Shown one piece after another: positions 1 to 9,256 of a stretch of 64,000 nt of DNA. Both the position numbers and the translations under genes were made by a program. The stretch is from Kitasatospora terrestris. GTDB taxonomy: Bacteria; Actinomycetota; Actinomycetes; Streptomycetales; Streptomycetaceae. Positions within the stretch are counted from its first letter, which is position 1; each line of letters starts with the position of its first letter. The stretch is from positions 5,022,001 to 5,086,000 of the forward strand of contig NZ_BAABIS010000001.1 in the NCBI RefSeq assembly GCF_039542905.1. Reading direction: 5' to 3'. Under the pieces are notes generated by a model. The model saw nothing but the letters and a program-made list of their open reading frames with translations, did no database searches and had not been told where the DNA came from.

Positions 1-509
1 AGCAGCAGGTCGCTGAAGCGGCCGACGAAGTAGTCGAACTTGCCGCCGAGGTAGCCCTGGGCGATGCCGATGACCGCGCCCAGCAGGGTCGAGATGATCA
101 CGATGACCACCGCGATGCCCAGCGAGGTGCGGACGCCGTAGATGACGTTGGTGAAGATGTCCTGACCGGTCTGCGGCGAGATGCCGAACCAGTACTCACC
201 GCTGATGCCGCCGTTGGCTCCGGCCGGCATGTTGAACTCGTCCAGCAGCGAGACGTCCCGCAGGCCGTAGAAGGTGTACGGGTCCTTGCCGTACAGCGCG
301 GAGATCAGCGGGGCGCACAGGGCGACCACCACGTAGAAGATCACGATCCAGGCGCAGATCACGCCCGTCCGGTTGCGCTTGAAGCGGCTCCAGGCGATCT
401 GGCCCGGCGTGCGCCCGAGGAGCTCGCCGGGCTTGTTGCCGGGCACGTCCTTCGTGGGCTCGACGAGGACGGGGTCGGCCTCTGTCGTGGCCCCTGGTGG
501 CGTCGTCAT
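1..509 (-). CDS. Peptide/oligopeptide ABC transporter permease (OppC/DppC type), 3' end outside window
   Basis: Inner-membrane permease of a peptide importer; it should pair with a second permease and two ATPases beyond the window edge. Translation from the ATG at 509 gives a Pro/Thr-rich cytoplasmic start, then an OppC-type amino-terminal segment (WSRFKRNRTGVICAW) leading into a first membrane helix, a periplasmic loop, and the start of the transport domain near residue 115 (TGQDIFTNVIYGVRTSLGIA). Only about 169 codons are visible. The binding lipoprotein lies upstream on the same strand, separated by an unusually wide gap of 483 bases, so this gene may have its own promoter. Family assignment is firm; the peptide substrate is unknown. 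Confidence 0.9.
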   Translation of the reverse strand, partial: MTTPPGATTEADPVLVEPTKDVPGNKPGELLGRTPGQIAWSRFKRNRTGVICAWIVIFYVVVALCAPLISALYGKDPYTFYGLRDVSLLDEFNMPAGANGGISGEYWFGISPQTGQDIFTNVIYGVRTSLGIAVVIVIISTLLGAVIGIAQGYLGGKFDYFVGRFSDLL

Positions 510-570
510 GGTGCAAAAGCTCCCGACCGTGGTCCGTGCAGCAGCAAGGAGTAAGAAGTTGGATGCACGG

Positions 571-603
571 ACTCTTGCAAGTCGTTTATCGAACGTCAAG
601 AGT
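571..603. repeat. Short inverted repeat upstream of the permease gene
   Basis: ACTCTTG at 571-577 is repeated inverted as CAAGAGT at 597-603, about 60-95 bases upstream of the permease start. On the minus strand TTGAC-like hexamers occur here and near 650. It could be an operator or part of a promoter region; nothing more can be said from sequence alone. Confidence 0.4.
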
Positions 604-830
604 TTCTCAGTTGCTGGCCAGCCATTTTTTTCATCGTGCTGGAATGTCAACCACTTCGTAGTTCGAAACTTCTTGACAGCCTCCCGGTGAGACGGTCAAA
701 ACCGGACATAGCGCCCCGAACGTGGTTCACACGTCCGTAACCCGAGCGCGACAAGTCCGGTATCAGGACGCGACGTGCGGCTGGGCGGTCGCGCGACGCG
801 TGTAGATCGGCTGCCCGAATTGCCATCAAT

Positions 831-874
831 ACAGTGAATTGTTCACTGTAATTGGGTGTCCGATAATCGGACAC
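831..874. promoter_or_regulatory. Tandem 19-bp palindromes between lipoprotein and permease genes
   Basis: Two perfect 8-3-8 palindromes sit six bases apart. The first is ACAGTGAATTGTTCACTGT (831-849) and the second is GTGTCCGATAATCGGACAC (856-874). They lie in a locally AT-rich patch inside the 483-base gap, about 120 bases past the lipoprotein stop codon and about 320-365 bases before the permease start. The arms differ between the two, so they could bind two different dimeric regulators. There is no T-run, so they are unlikely to be terminators. The rest of the 510-992 gap holds no gene that I recognise. Confidence 0.65.
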
Positions 875-992
875 TATCGCGGCGAGGGGTCCGCCCGCTA
901 TTTAGAGGGGTCGGTGCATCCGAATTAGGTCGAGCGGGGGCTACCCGGGTCGGCTGGCAATTTCACGCCATTGGCGAGTTTTCGCCGGACGG

Positions 993-2738
993 TTACTTCA
1001 GCAGCCCGATGTTCTCGTAGACGAAGTCGGACAAACCCGGCGCCCCGAGATTGGCCACGTTCTTCCGGACCCCGTAGATGGCGGGCCGCTGGTACAGCGG
1101 GACCATGCCGGCGACCTCCCACGCCTCGGCGTCCGCGCGGTTGATCGCCTCGGTCGCGGCGTCCGGGGTGTCCGCCCGGGCGGCGTCCGCCATCGCCTTG
1201 TCCAGGGCCTTGCTGCCCACCTGGGCGTAATTGCCGCCGGCGTCCTGCTGGAAGGTGCTGGTCGAGCCGGTCGCCGGGAAGGGCGTGCCGAGCAGCGCGA
1301 ACGCGGTCAGGTCGAAGTCGTGCTTGTAGACGTACTTGTCGAAGAAGTCGGCGGCCGGCACGGCCTGCACCGTCACCTTCACCCCGACCTGGCCGAGCAT
1401 CCGGGTCACCAGGGTGCTCTCGTTGGCCGCCACCTGGTTGCCGGTCGGCACCACGAAGCGCAGCGCCAGCTCCTTGCCCTCCCGGATCCGGACGCCGGCC
1501 GGGCCGGCCTTCCAGCCCGCCTCGTCCAGCTGCTGGGCGGCGGCCTGCGGGTCGAAGCGGCTCAGCCCGTCCGAGTTGTCCTGGTAGCCGTGCTGGCCGG
1601 GCACCAGGAAGTGGTTGTTCATCGGGACGTAGGGCCAGTCCAGGCCGGCCAGGTCGGTGCGGGTGATCTCGGACCGGTCCAGCGCCCGGAACAGCGCCTG
1701 GCGGACCCTGGCGTCGGTCAGCAGCGGGTTGCGGCCGTTCAGCACGATGTGCCGCAGGTTGGGGCCGCCGGCCTTGCGCACCTCGGCGCCCGGGGTCTCC
1801 TGGATCTTCTTGTAACCGGCCGCGTTGGGGCCGTTGTTGTAGAAGTCGACCTCGCCGCGGGCGAAGGCGTCCGGCATCGCGCCGGTGTCGATCGCCTTGA
1901 AGACGATCCGGTCCAGCATCGGCTTGTCGCCCCACCAGTCCGGGTCGGCGACCACCGTCACGGTGCGCGCCGCGGGATCGAGCCTCTCCAGCTTGAACGG
2001 GCCCGCGGTGACCGGGATCCGGCCCTTGAAGGCGGTGTTGAACTGCTCGGGCCCGGAGATGTACTCGGCGGGCAGCAGCGGGGCGTTGCCTGCGTTGTTG
2101 AACATCGCCTGCCAGTCGGAGAACGGCTCCTTGAAGACCATCACGGCCTGGAAGTCGTCCGCGCCCCTGGTGACGCTCTCCACCTGGTCGAAGCCGGAGG
2201 TGTTGGAGGGCTTGTACGCGTCGTCGGTGCCGTTCAACGCCTGCCAGGTGGCCTGCAGGTCGCGCCAGGTGATCGGCTTGCCGTCGGACCAGTGGGCCTT
2301 CGGGTTCAGCGTCCAGACGACCACCTGGCGGCCCTGCCGGGTCTCCGTGCGGACGTCGCGCAGGTAGGCCGGGTTGGGGGTCTGGGTGCCGCCGGCGTCG
2401 GAGCGCCAGAAGGTCGGCAGCAGCGACTTCATCACGTCGTTGGTGGAGGCCTCGGAGCCGTCCGTGTGCAGCGGGTTCCACTGCCCGGAGAACTGGTCGA
2501 TCGCCCAGTTCAGCGTGCCGCCGCGGCGCAGCTGGTCGCGCGGCCGGCTGTTCAGCGACTGCTGGGTCATCCGGGGCGCGCCGCCGTCCGCCGCCGCTGC
2601 CGCCGCCGCCCGGTCGCCCGCCGGGACCCCGTCCGGTTGGGCGCAGGAGCACAGCGCGAAGGACAGCGCCGCCACCGAGGCGGCCAGGGCGAGCGGGATC
2701 CGGGGTCTCGGCAGCATGCGGGCCATCTTGGAGATCAT
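993..2738 (-). CDS. Family 5 extracellular solute-binding lipoprotein (oligopeptide binding)
   Basis: Substrate-binding lipoprotein of the peptide ABC importer whose permease lies downstream. The protein (581 residues from ATG 2738; ATG 2726 is an equally possible start) begins with a basic, hydrophobic signal ending in a lipobox-like LCSC near residue 35. The mature part shows SBP family 5 features: LRRGGTLNWAID at the start, WTLNPKAHWSDGKPITWRDL, and NGRNPLLTDARVRQALFRALDR. Length fits DppA/BldKB-type proteins. I recall BldK-type importers close to mshB in Streptomyces, which suits the neighbourhood, but orthology to BldK is inference. The next gene upstream (VanW-like) ends about 110 bases before the start. 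Confidence 0.92.
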   Translation of the reverse strand: MISKMARMLPRPRIPLALAASVAALSFALCSCAQPDGVPAGDRAAAAAAADGGAPRMTQQSLNSRPRDQLRRGGTLNWAIDQFSGQWNPLHTDGSEASTNDVMKSLLPTFWRSDAGGTQTPNPAYLRDVRTETRQGRQVVVWTLNPKAHWSDGKPITWRDLQATWQALNGTDDAYKPSNTSGFDQVESVTRGADDFQAVMVFKEPFSDWQAMFNNAGNAPLLPAEYISGPEQFNTAFKGRIPVTAGPFKLERLDPAARTVTVVADPDWWGDKPMLDRIVFKAIDTGAMPDAFARGEVDFYNNGPNAAGYKKIQETPGAEVRKAGGPNLRHIVLNGRNPLLTDARVRQALFRALDRSEITRTDLAGLDWPYVPMNNHFLVPGQHGYQDNSDGLSRFDPQAAAQQLDEAGWKAGPAGVRIREGKELALRFVVPTGNQVAANESTLVTRMLGQVGVKVTVQAVPAADFFDKYVYKHDFDLTAFALLGTPFPATGSTSTFQQDAGGNYAQVGSKALDKAMADAARADTPDAATEAINRADAEAWEVAGMVPLYQRPAIYGVRKNVANLGAPGLSDFVYENIGLLK

Positions 2739-2848
2739 CGACGGCCGTTGTCGATGCCGGGCCCCGCCATTGGCGAGGATCCGCCAAACGGCGCCGGGGC
2801 CGGCGCCCCGGAGGGACACCGGCCCCGGCGAACGGGGTTGAGCGGGGA

Positions 2849-5095
2849 TCAGCTGGTGAAGCGGAACACCCGGTCCTTGCCGGTCTTCTCGAAGGCCGAG
2901 GCGATGCCGTCCGCCACGTCCTGCGCGGTGATCGGCACCGACTGGCCGCCCTTCTTGAACTTCAGCTTGTCGAAGGAGGTGCCGTAGGCGGCGGCCAGCT
3001 TGTCCAGGTCCCACTTGGGCACCAGCTTGCCGGAGGCGTCCGGTACGAGGGTGAGCGCCTTGGCCGCGGTGGCCTTGCCGAACTCGAACTTCTTGACGGT
3101 GCCGACGTAGACCTGCACGTTGCCGGCCAGCACCTGCTTGCCGAGCGAGTCCGCGGCGGCCTGCAGCGCGTCCTGTCCGACCTTGGGCTGGGCGGCCGCC
3201 AGCGGCAGCGCCACGTCGCCGTCCGGGCGGCCGGCGGCGCGGTTGCGGTACGCCTGCTCGACCTGGGCGAGGGCCGAGGCGGAGTCCACCGCCTGCCCGG
3301 CCTTGCCCGGCACGACCTCGGGGCCGGCGTCGGTGAAGCGGACGTAGCCCTCCTGCAGGCCCTGGCCGGACTTGCCCGCCAGGTCGTCCAGCGCGGCCTT
3401 CAGCTTGGACTTGTCGATCCGCACCTGCGGCTCCACGGCCTTGCCGCCGCCCGCCAGCGAACCGATCACCTCGACCGGGTTCCAGCTGTGCTTGGTCAGC
3501 CCGTCCACGGTCGCGGTGGTGTCGAAGCTCAGGCCGGCGCTGGCCGGGTCCAGGTCCACCGCCTTGTCGCCGATCTTCAGCTTGAGCGGCTGCTGGCCGG
3601 TCTTCGCCACCGAGCCGTCCAGCGCGGTGACCGCCTGGTCGCGGGTGTCGCCGCCGATGTCGGTGCCGAGCACCGTGGTGCCCTTGGGGATGTCGGCCTG
3701 GTTGAGCATCAGGCCGGTGCCGTACGCGGCCGCGCCGGCGAACAGCAGGCCGCCGACCGCGTAGCCGGCCAGCTTGCCGGCCCTTCCGGACTTCTTCTTC
3801 GCCGGGGCGGCGGACGCCGGGGCCGCCGCCGGGGCGGCCTGGGTCTCGGCCGCGGCGGGCTCGGCGCCCTTCGGCGCGGCCGCCCGGGGCGAGCCCGGGA
3901 ACGGCTGGGCCGGCTCCGGCGCGTCGGCGAAGCGGCCGCCGCCGGGCGGGCGGGCGGTGAACGGGTCGGCGGCCTGCGAGGCGGCGGGGCGCTGGAACGA
4001 CTGGCCGGTGCCGAACGGGTCGGTGCCGAACGGGTCGGCCGCGGGCCGGGTGCCGAACGGATCGGCGGAGCCGGCGGCCGGGGGAGCGGACTCGAACGGG
4101 CGGCCGTTCGGTCCCCCGGGTATGCCGGGGCCCTGGCGGGGCTCGTCCTCGATCGGGTCGAAGCCGCCGATCTGGGTGTCCTCGGGCTCCTCGACCGGTG
4201 CCGGACGGGTGGCCCCGGCCGGACCCGGGCGCGTCGTCGCGAACGGGCCGGCATCCGCGGCGAACGGGTCGGCGCCCGGGGCGGGACGACCTGCGGCGAA
4301 CGGATCGGCTCCTGGGGCGGGACGGCCCGCGGCGAACGGATCGGCCGCCGGGGACGGCGCGGCGGCGAACGGGTCGTGGAACGGCTCCCGGAACTGGTCC
4401 TGGTGCGGCGAGCCCGCGTACGGGTCGCCCGCCGGGCGCTCGACGCGGCCGCCCTGCCCCGGCCGGCCGGCCGGGGCCCCGGCCGCCGCCGGGGCGAACG
4501 GCGAGGCGGGCGCGCCGGTGGGCCGGGGTGCCGCGGGGCGGCGCGGCTCGCCCTGGGCGGCCGGCGCGGGTCGGCCCGGCGCCGGGGCCGCCGCCGGTGC
4601 GGGGCCGCCGGCCGGGGCGCCGGCGGGCACCTGCGCGGGTGCGGGCGCGGCGCTGCCGGCCTTCTGCCGGGGCTTGAACCACTCGCCGGTCGACTCCGCC
4701 TCGGAGGCGGCCGGCGCGGGCGCCGGCTCCTGCCACTCCGGCGGGAGGTTCGGCGGGGTGGTGGTCCGCGGGTTCGCGTCCATCACGCCGCGCACCGGGT
4801 CGTTGCCGCCGCGGTGCCGGGGCCCCTGGGGCTCGGCCGGCTCGGCGGCGGGCTTCTCGTCCTTCACCGGGCTGCGCACCACGACCGGCGGGATCGGCCG
4901 GGAGCCCGGGATGTTGATCCGCACCCGGGTGGTCAGCGTCGTCTCGGTCTTCGGGACGTCGTCCGGCTCCGCGGCCGGTTCGGCGCCGAAGCCAGCGGGC
5001 AGGCCGGTGCCGTACGGCGGGGTGCCCGACGGGTAGGCGTCGGGGCCGCTGCGACGAGGCGGCGGGAAGGCGCTGTCAGATTCGCGGCTGCTCAA
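2849..5095 (-). CDS. VanW/YoaR-like putative peptidoglycan-binding membrane protein with long Pro/Ala-rich cytoplasmic region
   Basis: 748 residues from a TTG start at 5095 (GGAG ten bases upstream). The first roughly 420 residues are low complexity, rich in Pro, Ala and Gly, with repeated units built on DPFAAGRPAPGA and DPFGT, and are probably disordered and cytoplasmic. A single membrane helix lies around 430-455 (YAVGGLLFAGAAAYGTGLML). The outer part begins IPKGTTVLGTDIGG, typical of the putative peptidoglycan-binding domain (PF12229) that precedes VanW domains in YoaR-like proteins; a second copy-like stretch follows near the end. I see no VanW catalytic-like domain after it. Likely role: envelope-associated protein of unknown activity. 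Confidence 0.8.
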   Translation of the reverse strand: MSSRESDSAFPPPRRSGPDAYPSGTPPYGTGLPAGFGAEPAAEPDDVPKTETTLTTRVRINIPGSRPIPPVVVRSPVKDEKPAAEPAEPQGPRHRGGNDPVRGVMDANPRTTTPPNLPPEWQEPAPAPAASEAESTGEWFKPRQKAGSAAPAPAQVPAGAPAGGPAPAAAPAPGRPAPAAQGEPRRPAAPRPTGAPASPFAPAAAGAPAGRPGQGGRVERPAGDPYAGSPHQDQFREPFHDPFAAAPSPAADPFAAGRPAPGADPFAAGRPAPGADPFAADAGPFATTRPGPAGATRPAPVEEPEDTQIGGFDPIEDEPRQGPGIPGGPNGRPFESAPPAAGSADPFGTRPAADPFGTDPFGTGQSFQRPAASQAADPFTARPPGGGRFADAPEPAQPFPGSPRAAAPKGAEPAAAETQAAPAAAPASAAPAKKKSGRAGKLAGYAVGGLLFAGAAAYGTGLMLNQADIPKGTTVLGTDIGGDTRDQAVTALDGSVAKTGQQPLKLKIGDKAVDLDPASAGLSFDTTATVDGLTKHSWNPVEVIGSLAGGGKAVEPQVRIDKSKLKAALDDLAGKSGQGLQEGYVRFTDAGPEVVPGKAGQAVDSASALAQVEQAYRNRAAGRPDGDVALPLAAAQPKVGQDALQAAADSLGKQVLAGNVQVYVGTVKKFEFGKATAAKALTLVPDASGKLVPKWDLDKLAAAYGTSFDKLKFKKGGQSVPITAQDVADGIASAFEKTGKDRVFRFTS

Positions 5096-5263
5096 TGCTG
5101 CTCTGCTCCGGATTCGCGGCCGGGCCGGCGGGGGCCGGCGGCGGCTTTGTGCCAGCTGTTCTCGAGACTGCGGCCGACTCGCCGCAGCAACACCTTACTG
5201 GGCGGCAAAACCGGCCGGACGGCAACCTCGGTATCCGATATGCCCGGTTCGCCCGGTACGGGA

Positions 5264-5719
5264 CTACGGTCGGCCGTTCCTGACTGCCTGTCGCGGCTCG
5301 GCCGGCGGAACGCCGAAGCCGAAACCGGACCGGGTCGGCAGCGTCGCGCACACCACCCCGGCCACCGCCCCCAGGAACAGGTACAGGTAGGAGGTCACGC
5401 TCGCCTCCAGGACCAGGTCGCCCTCCTGGCGCGGCGCCAGAAGCACCATCAGCACCACGAACCAGCCCGCCAGCGGCACCCCGGCACCCAGCTTCGTCCC
5501 GGTCGCCCGCAGCCCGGCGTAGAACAGCGCCGCGGTCGCCACCAGGGTCAGCAGCAGCCCGACCGGGGGCCACACAGTCTGCACAAAGGCTCCAAAGAGC
5601 GACACCAGGCCGCCCAGCAGGAAAAGCGCCGCGTACAGCGCGATCCGCACCCCGCGCGGCGGCAGCGGCTCCTTGAGGCGCTGCTCCCTGGTGCCCAGCA
5701 CCCGGCTGACGACCTTCAC
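5264..5719 (-). CDS. DUF6113-like small membrane protein
   Basis: 151 residues from a GTG start at 5719 that overlaps the mshB stop codon in a GTGA arrangement, so the two genes are probably translationally coupled. It has about four hydrophobic segments (around 23-45, 47-66, 78-95, 108-128), a basic amino end, and a short polar tail. I recall DUF6113 proteins next to mshB in streptomycetes, which is the basis of the name; function is unknown. A role with mycothiol metabolism would rest on position only. Confidence 0.75.
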   Translation of the reverse strand: MKVVSRVLGTREQRLKEPLPPRGVRIALYAALFLLGGLVSLFGAFVQTVWPPVGLLLTLVATAALFYAGLRATGTKLGAGVPLAGWFVVLMVLLAPRQEGDLVLEASVTSYLYLFLGAVAGVVCATLPTRSGFGFGVPPAEPRQAVRNGRP

Positions 5720-6603
5720 CGTGCCACCCCCGCGAACAGGTCGGTCTCCGGACGGTCCGGTCCGGCCTCGCCGCGGACCAGCTGGTAGTACTCGGTGGCC
5801 AGCAGCGGCTGGCCCAGGCCGTTGCTGAGCGCGAAGAACGGGCCGTCCACGGTGACCTGGGTGGCGTGCGCCGCCATCGCCCGGGCCTTCGCCCCGGCGT
5901 ACGCCGCGCCGTCCAGCACCGTGGTCACCAGCTCGTCGTCCACCACGCCCGGCACGTCGCCCGGCGCCGCGACCCCGGGGAACGGAGCCTTCGCCGCCAC
6001 CTCCGCGAGGCCCCGCTCGATCACCGAGCGCGGCATCCGGTTCCAGTAGACCTTGGCGATCCGCCACGGCCCGCCGAGCTCCGGGCGGTACGCGGGGTCG
6101 GCGGCCAGCTCGTACGCGCGCATCGCCACCCGGTGCGCCTGGATGTGGTCCGGGTGCCCGTAGCCGCCGTCCTCGTCGTAGGTCACCAGCACCTGCGGGC
6201 GGACCTCGCGGACCACCGCGACCAGGTGCCCGGCCGCCTCGTCCACGTCCGCCCGCCAGAAGCAGCCCGGCACGTCGTTGTCCGCGACGCCCATCATCCC
6301 GGAGTCGCGGTAACGGCCGACCCCGCCCAGGAAGCGGTGGTCGGCGACGCCGAGCTCGCGCATCGCGGAGCCCAGCTCGCCGATCCGGTGTTCGCCGAGG
6401 GTGTCCTCCCGGTCCGCCGTCAGGTGCGCCAGCTCCGGCGGGATCACCTCGCCCCCCTCGCCGAGAGTGCAGGTCACCACGGTGACCCGCACTCCTTCGG
6501 CCGCGTAGCGCGCCATGGTGGCGCCGTTCCCGATCGACTCGTCGTCCGGATGGGCGTGCACCAGCAGCAGGCCGCGCGTGGACTGGGCAGAGACGGAAGT
6601 CAT
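5716..6603 (-). CDS. mshB: N-acetyl-1-D-myo-inositol-2-amino-2-deoxy-alpha-D-glucopyranoside deacetylase (mycothiol biosynthesis)
   Basis: Removes the acetyl group from GlcNAc-Ins in the second committed step of mycothiol synthesis, in the cytoplasm. 295 residues, the usual size. The PIG-L/LmbE zinc motif AHPDDES lies near residues 17-23 and the second metal motif HPDH near 155. TYDEDGGYGHPDH and NGLGQPLLATEYYQLV near the end match MshB rather than the related amidase Mca. Start ATG 6603 follows directly on a short gap to a small membrane protein gene; the downstream partner overlaps by four bases. Confident family call. Confidence 0.95.
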   Translation of the reverse strand: MTSVSAQSTRGLLLVHAHPDDESIGNGATMARYAAEGVRVTVVTCTLGEGGEVIPPELAHLTADREDTLGEHRIGELGSAMRELGVADHRFLGGVGRYRDSGMMGVADNDVPGCFWRADVDEAAGHLVAVVREVRPQVLVTYDEDGGYGHPDHIQAHRVAMRAYELAADPAYRPELGGPWRIAKVYWNRMPRSVIERGLAEVAAKAPFPGVAAPGDVPGVVDDELVTTVLDGAAYAGAKARAMAAHATQVTVDGPFFALSNGLGQPLLATEYYQLVRGEAGPDRPETDLFAGVAR

Positions 6604-6676
6604 GCCCAGCAGCCTAGGGCCTGGCCGACCGTTCCCGCCGGGCGGTCGGCCAGGCCCCGGGCCTCCACCCGGCGGC

Positions 6677-6871
6677 TCAGAGTTTCAGGCCGTTGATCAT
6701 GCCGGCGACGTTGGCGGTCACCTGCTGGATCGACGGGGCGATGGAACTGGACGCGAGATAGAAGCCGAGCAGTGCGCAGACGATCGCGTGCGTGAGCTTC
6801 AGGCCTGAGCGCCGGACCAGCACCCAGACGATGACGAGCATCAGCACCACTGCGGAGACGGACAAAGCCAT
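6677..6871 (-). CDS. Small hydrophobic protein, conserved-looking
   Basis: 64 residues with two membrane-spanning stretches: residues 3-19 (LSVSAVVLMLVIVWVLV) and 28-45 (HAIVCALLGFYLASSSIA), joined by a basic loop (RRSGLK), ending in an amphipathic helix. ATG 6871 is followed upstream by AAGGGTGTGAG, a weak Shine-Dalgarno sequence. It is transcribed toward mshB and divergently from the S9 peptidase gene. I recall similar 60-70 residue proteins in streptomycetes but no function. Too short for further assignment. Confidence 0.65.
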   Translation of the reverse strand: MALSVSAVVLMLVIVWVLVRRSGLKLTHAIVCALLGFYLASSSIAPSIQQVTANVAGMINGLKL

Positions 6872-7017
6872 TGCGGCTCACACCCTTCCTCGAGTGCGCC
6901 GCCCAGGGACGGGGCGACGTCGAAAGGTTGGTCAACAGATACCCGATCGGTGACCGTCGCATCACGTCGAGTGACCTCTCCTTGCGCCGAACGAGTGATC
7001 ATCTTCAGCCCTGCCCC

Positions 7018-7023
7018 TAGGCT
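7018..7023 (+). promoter_or_regulatory. TAGGCT -10 box, leaderless start of the S9 peptidase gene
   Basis: TAGGCT ends eight bases before the ATG at 7032, and no Shine-Dalgarno sequence lies between. Transcription would begin at or next to the start codon. No clear -35 hexamer is visible. Confidence 0.55.
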
Positions 7024-7031
7024 CTGCTGTC

Positions 7032-9155
7032 ATGACCACCGAGCACCCTCAGGACACCTTCCCCCGGCAGTCGGCGCGGACCCTGCGCTACACCGTGGGC
7101 GCGCCCCGTTCGTTCGCCGTCGCACCGGACGGCTCCCGGGTCGTCTTCCTCCGCTCCCGGGGCGGCGGTGACCGGGCCAACCTGCTGTGGACCCTCGACC
7201 CGGCGACCGGGGTGGAACGGGTCGCGGCCGACCCGCACGCGCTGCTCGTCGGCGGCGAGGAGCACCTGTCGGCCGCCGAGCGGGCGCGCCGCGAGCGCAG
7301 CCGCGAGGGCTCGGCGGGCATCGTCGGCTACGCGCTGGACGGGGCGGGCGCGCAGGCCGCGTTCGCGCTCTCCGGCCGGCTCTTCCTGGCCGACCTGGTG
7401 GGCGGTCAGGTCCGCGAACTGCCGGCCGCCGGTCCGCTGCTGGACCCGCGCCCGGCCCCGGACGGCGCGCACGTCGCGTACGCCAACACCGCCGGCGAGC
7501 TGCGGATCAGCCGGACCGACGGGGCCGGTGACCGGGCGCTCGCCTCGCCGGAGGCGGACGGGGTGACCTGGGGTCAGGCCGAGTTCATCGCGCAGGAGGA
7601 GATGGACCGCGACCGCGGCTACTGGTGGGCGCCGGACGGGCGGTCGCTGCTCGCCGCCCGCGCCGACGACGCCCCGGTGCAGCGCTGGTACATCGCCGAC
7701 CCGGCCAACCCGGGCACCGTGCCCGCCGAGGTCGCGTACCCGGCGGCCGGCACCGGCAACGCCGCCGTCACGCTCTGGCTGATCGGCCTGGACGGCTCGC
7801 GCACCGAGGTCCGCTGGGACGCCGACGCCTTCCCGTACCTGGCCCGGGTGCACTGGTCGGCGGGCGGCCCGCCGCTGCTACTGGCCCAGGCCCGCGACCA
7901 GCGCACCCAGCAGCTCCTGACGGTGGACACCGCGAGCGGCGCCACCACCGTGCTCGTCGAGGAGACCGACCCGGTCTGGCACGACCTGTTCCCCGGCGTC
8001 CCGGCCTGGACCCCGGACGGCCGGCTGGTGCGGATCAGCGACGAGGGCGGCGCCCGGCACCTGCGGATCGGCGACCGCGCGGTCACCGGAGCCGAGCTGC
8101 ACGTGCGCGCCGTGCTCGCCGTCGGGGCGGACGAGGTGCTGTTCACCGCCTCCGCCGGCGCCGCCGACGAGGCCGCCGAGCCCGGCCGGACCGGCCTCTA
8201 CCAGGCGGGCCCGGACGGCGTCCGCGAGCTCGGCCCCGAGGACGCCGGCACCGCGAGCGCGGTCCGCGGCGGCGCCACCACCGTCCTGCTCACCGCCTCC
8301 GCCGACCGGCCCGGCACCACCGCCCGGGTGCTGGTCGACGGCAAGCCGGTCGCCACCGTCGACTCGCACGCCGAGGTGCCGCTGCTCACCGCCCGGCCCG
8401 CGTTCACCTACGCCGGCGAGCGGCGGATCCCCTGCGCGGTGTTCCTGCCGACCGGGTACGACGCCGAGCGCGACGGCGCCCTGCCGGTGCTGATGGACCC
8501 CTACGGCGGGCCGCACGGGCAGCGCGTGGTGCAGGCGCACAACGCCCACCTGACCTCGCAGTGGTTCGCCGACCAGGGCTTCGCCGTGGTGGTCGCCGAC
8601 GGCCGCGGCACCCCCGGACGCAGCCCCGCCTGGGAGAAGGCGATCGCCTTCGACTTCGCCGGCGCCACCCTGGACGACCAGGTGGACGCCCTGCGGGCGC
8701 TCGCCGAGCGGTACCCGCTCGACCTGCAGCGGGTGGCCGTCCGCGGCTGGTCGTACGGCGGCTACCTGGCGGCGCTCGCCGCGCTGCGCCGCCCGGACGT
8801 CTTCCACGCCGCCGTCTCCGGCGCCCCGGTCACCGACTGGCGGCTCTACGACACCCACTACACCGAGCGCTACCTGGGCCACCCCGAGCAGCGCCCCGAG
8901 GTGTACGACGCCAACTCGCTGATCGCGGACGCCCCGAAGCTCCGCCGGCCGCTGATGATCGTCCACGGCCTGGCCGACGACAACGTGGTCGCCGCGCACA
9001 CCCTGCGGCTGTCCTCGGCGCTGCTCGCCGCCGGCCGCCCGCACACCGTCCTGCCGCTCAGCGGCGTCACCCACATGACCCCGCAGGAGCAGGTGGCCGA
9101 GAACCTGCTGCTGCTCCAGGTCGACTTCCTGAAGCAGGCCCTCGGCACGGCATGA
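7032..9155 (+). CDS. Prolyl oligopeptidase family serine peptidase (S9, DPP-IV-like)
   Basis: Peptidase that should cleave short peptides after proline or alanine; no signal peptide, so probably cytoplasmic. 707 residues: an amino-terminal beta-propeller (about 35-470, DPP-IV amino-terminal type) followed by an alpha/beta hydrolase domain. The nucleophile is Ser574 in GWSYGGY, the acid is Asp649 or Asp650 in GLADDN, and the histidine is His681 in GVTHMT. The motif AEFIAQEEMDRDRGYWWAPDG in the propeller corresponds to the conserved EE region that binds the substrate amino end in DPP-IV enzymes. Complete catalytic triad. Transcribed alone from a leaderless-type promoter. Confidence 0.92.
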   Translation: MTTEHPQDTFPRQSARTLRYTVGAPRSFAVAPDGSRVVFLRSRGGGDRANLLWTLDPATGVERVAADPHALLVGGEEHLSAAERARRERSREGSAGIVGYALDGAGAQAAFALSGRLFLADLVGGQVRELPAAGPLLDPRPAPDGAHVAYANTAGELRISRTDGAGDRALASPEADGVTWGQAEFIAQEEMDRDRGYWWAPDGRSLLAARADDAPVQRWYIADPANPGTVPAEVAYPAAGTGNAAVTLWLIGLDGSRTEVRWDADAFPYLARVHWSAGGPPLLLAQARDQRTQQLLTVDTASGATTVLVEETDPVWHDLFPGVPAWTPDGRLVRISDEGGARHLRIGDRAVTGAELHVRAVLAVGADEVLFTASAGAADEAAEPGRTGLYQAGPDGVRELGPEDAGTASAVRGGATTVLLTASADRPGTTARVLVDGKPVATVDSHAEVPLLTARPAFTYAGERRIPCAVFLPTGYDAERDGALPVLMDPYGGPHGQRVVQAHNAHLTSQWFADQGFAVVVADGRGTPGRSPAWEKAIAFDFAGATLDDQVDALRALAERYPLDLQRVAVRGWSYGGYLAALAALRRPDVFHAAVSGAPVTDWRLYDTHYTERYLGHPEQRPEVYDANSLIADAPKLRRPLMIVHGLADDNVVAAHTLRLSSALLAAGRPHTVLPLSGVTHMTPQEQVAENLLLLQVDFLKQALGTA

Positions 9156-9256
9156 CATCTGTCATGCCGCAGACGCGACGGCGGGCACTGCCGGGCGACC
9201 CCCCGTTCCGGGGACTCTGAAGAGGTCGGAGAAGACGACTCTCGGAAGAGGAAACG

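Noticed and set aside
993..4736. Single 1,247-codon open frame covering lipoprotein and part of the VanW-like gene
   Set aside because: G/C-rich DNA keeps the frame open by chance upstream of the lipoprotein. The real start is at the signal peptide, and the VanW-like protein is in another frame.
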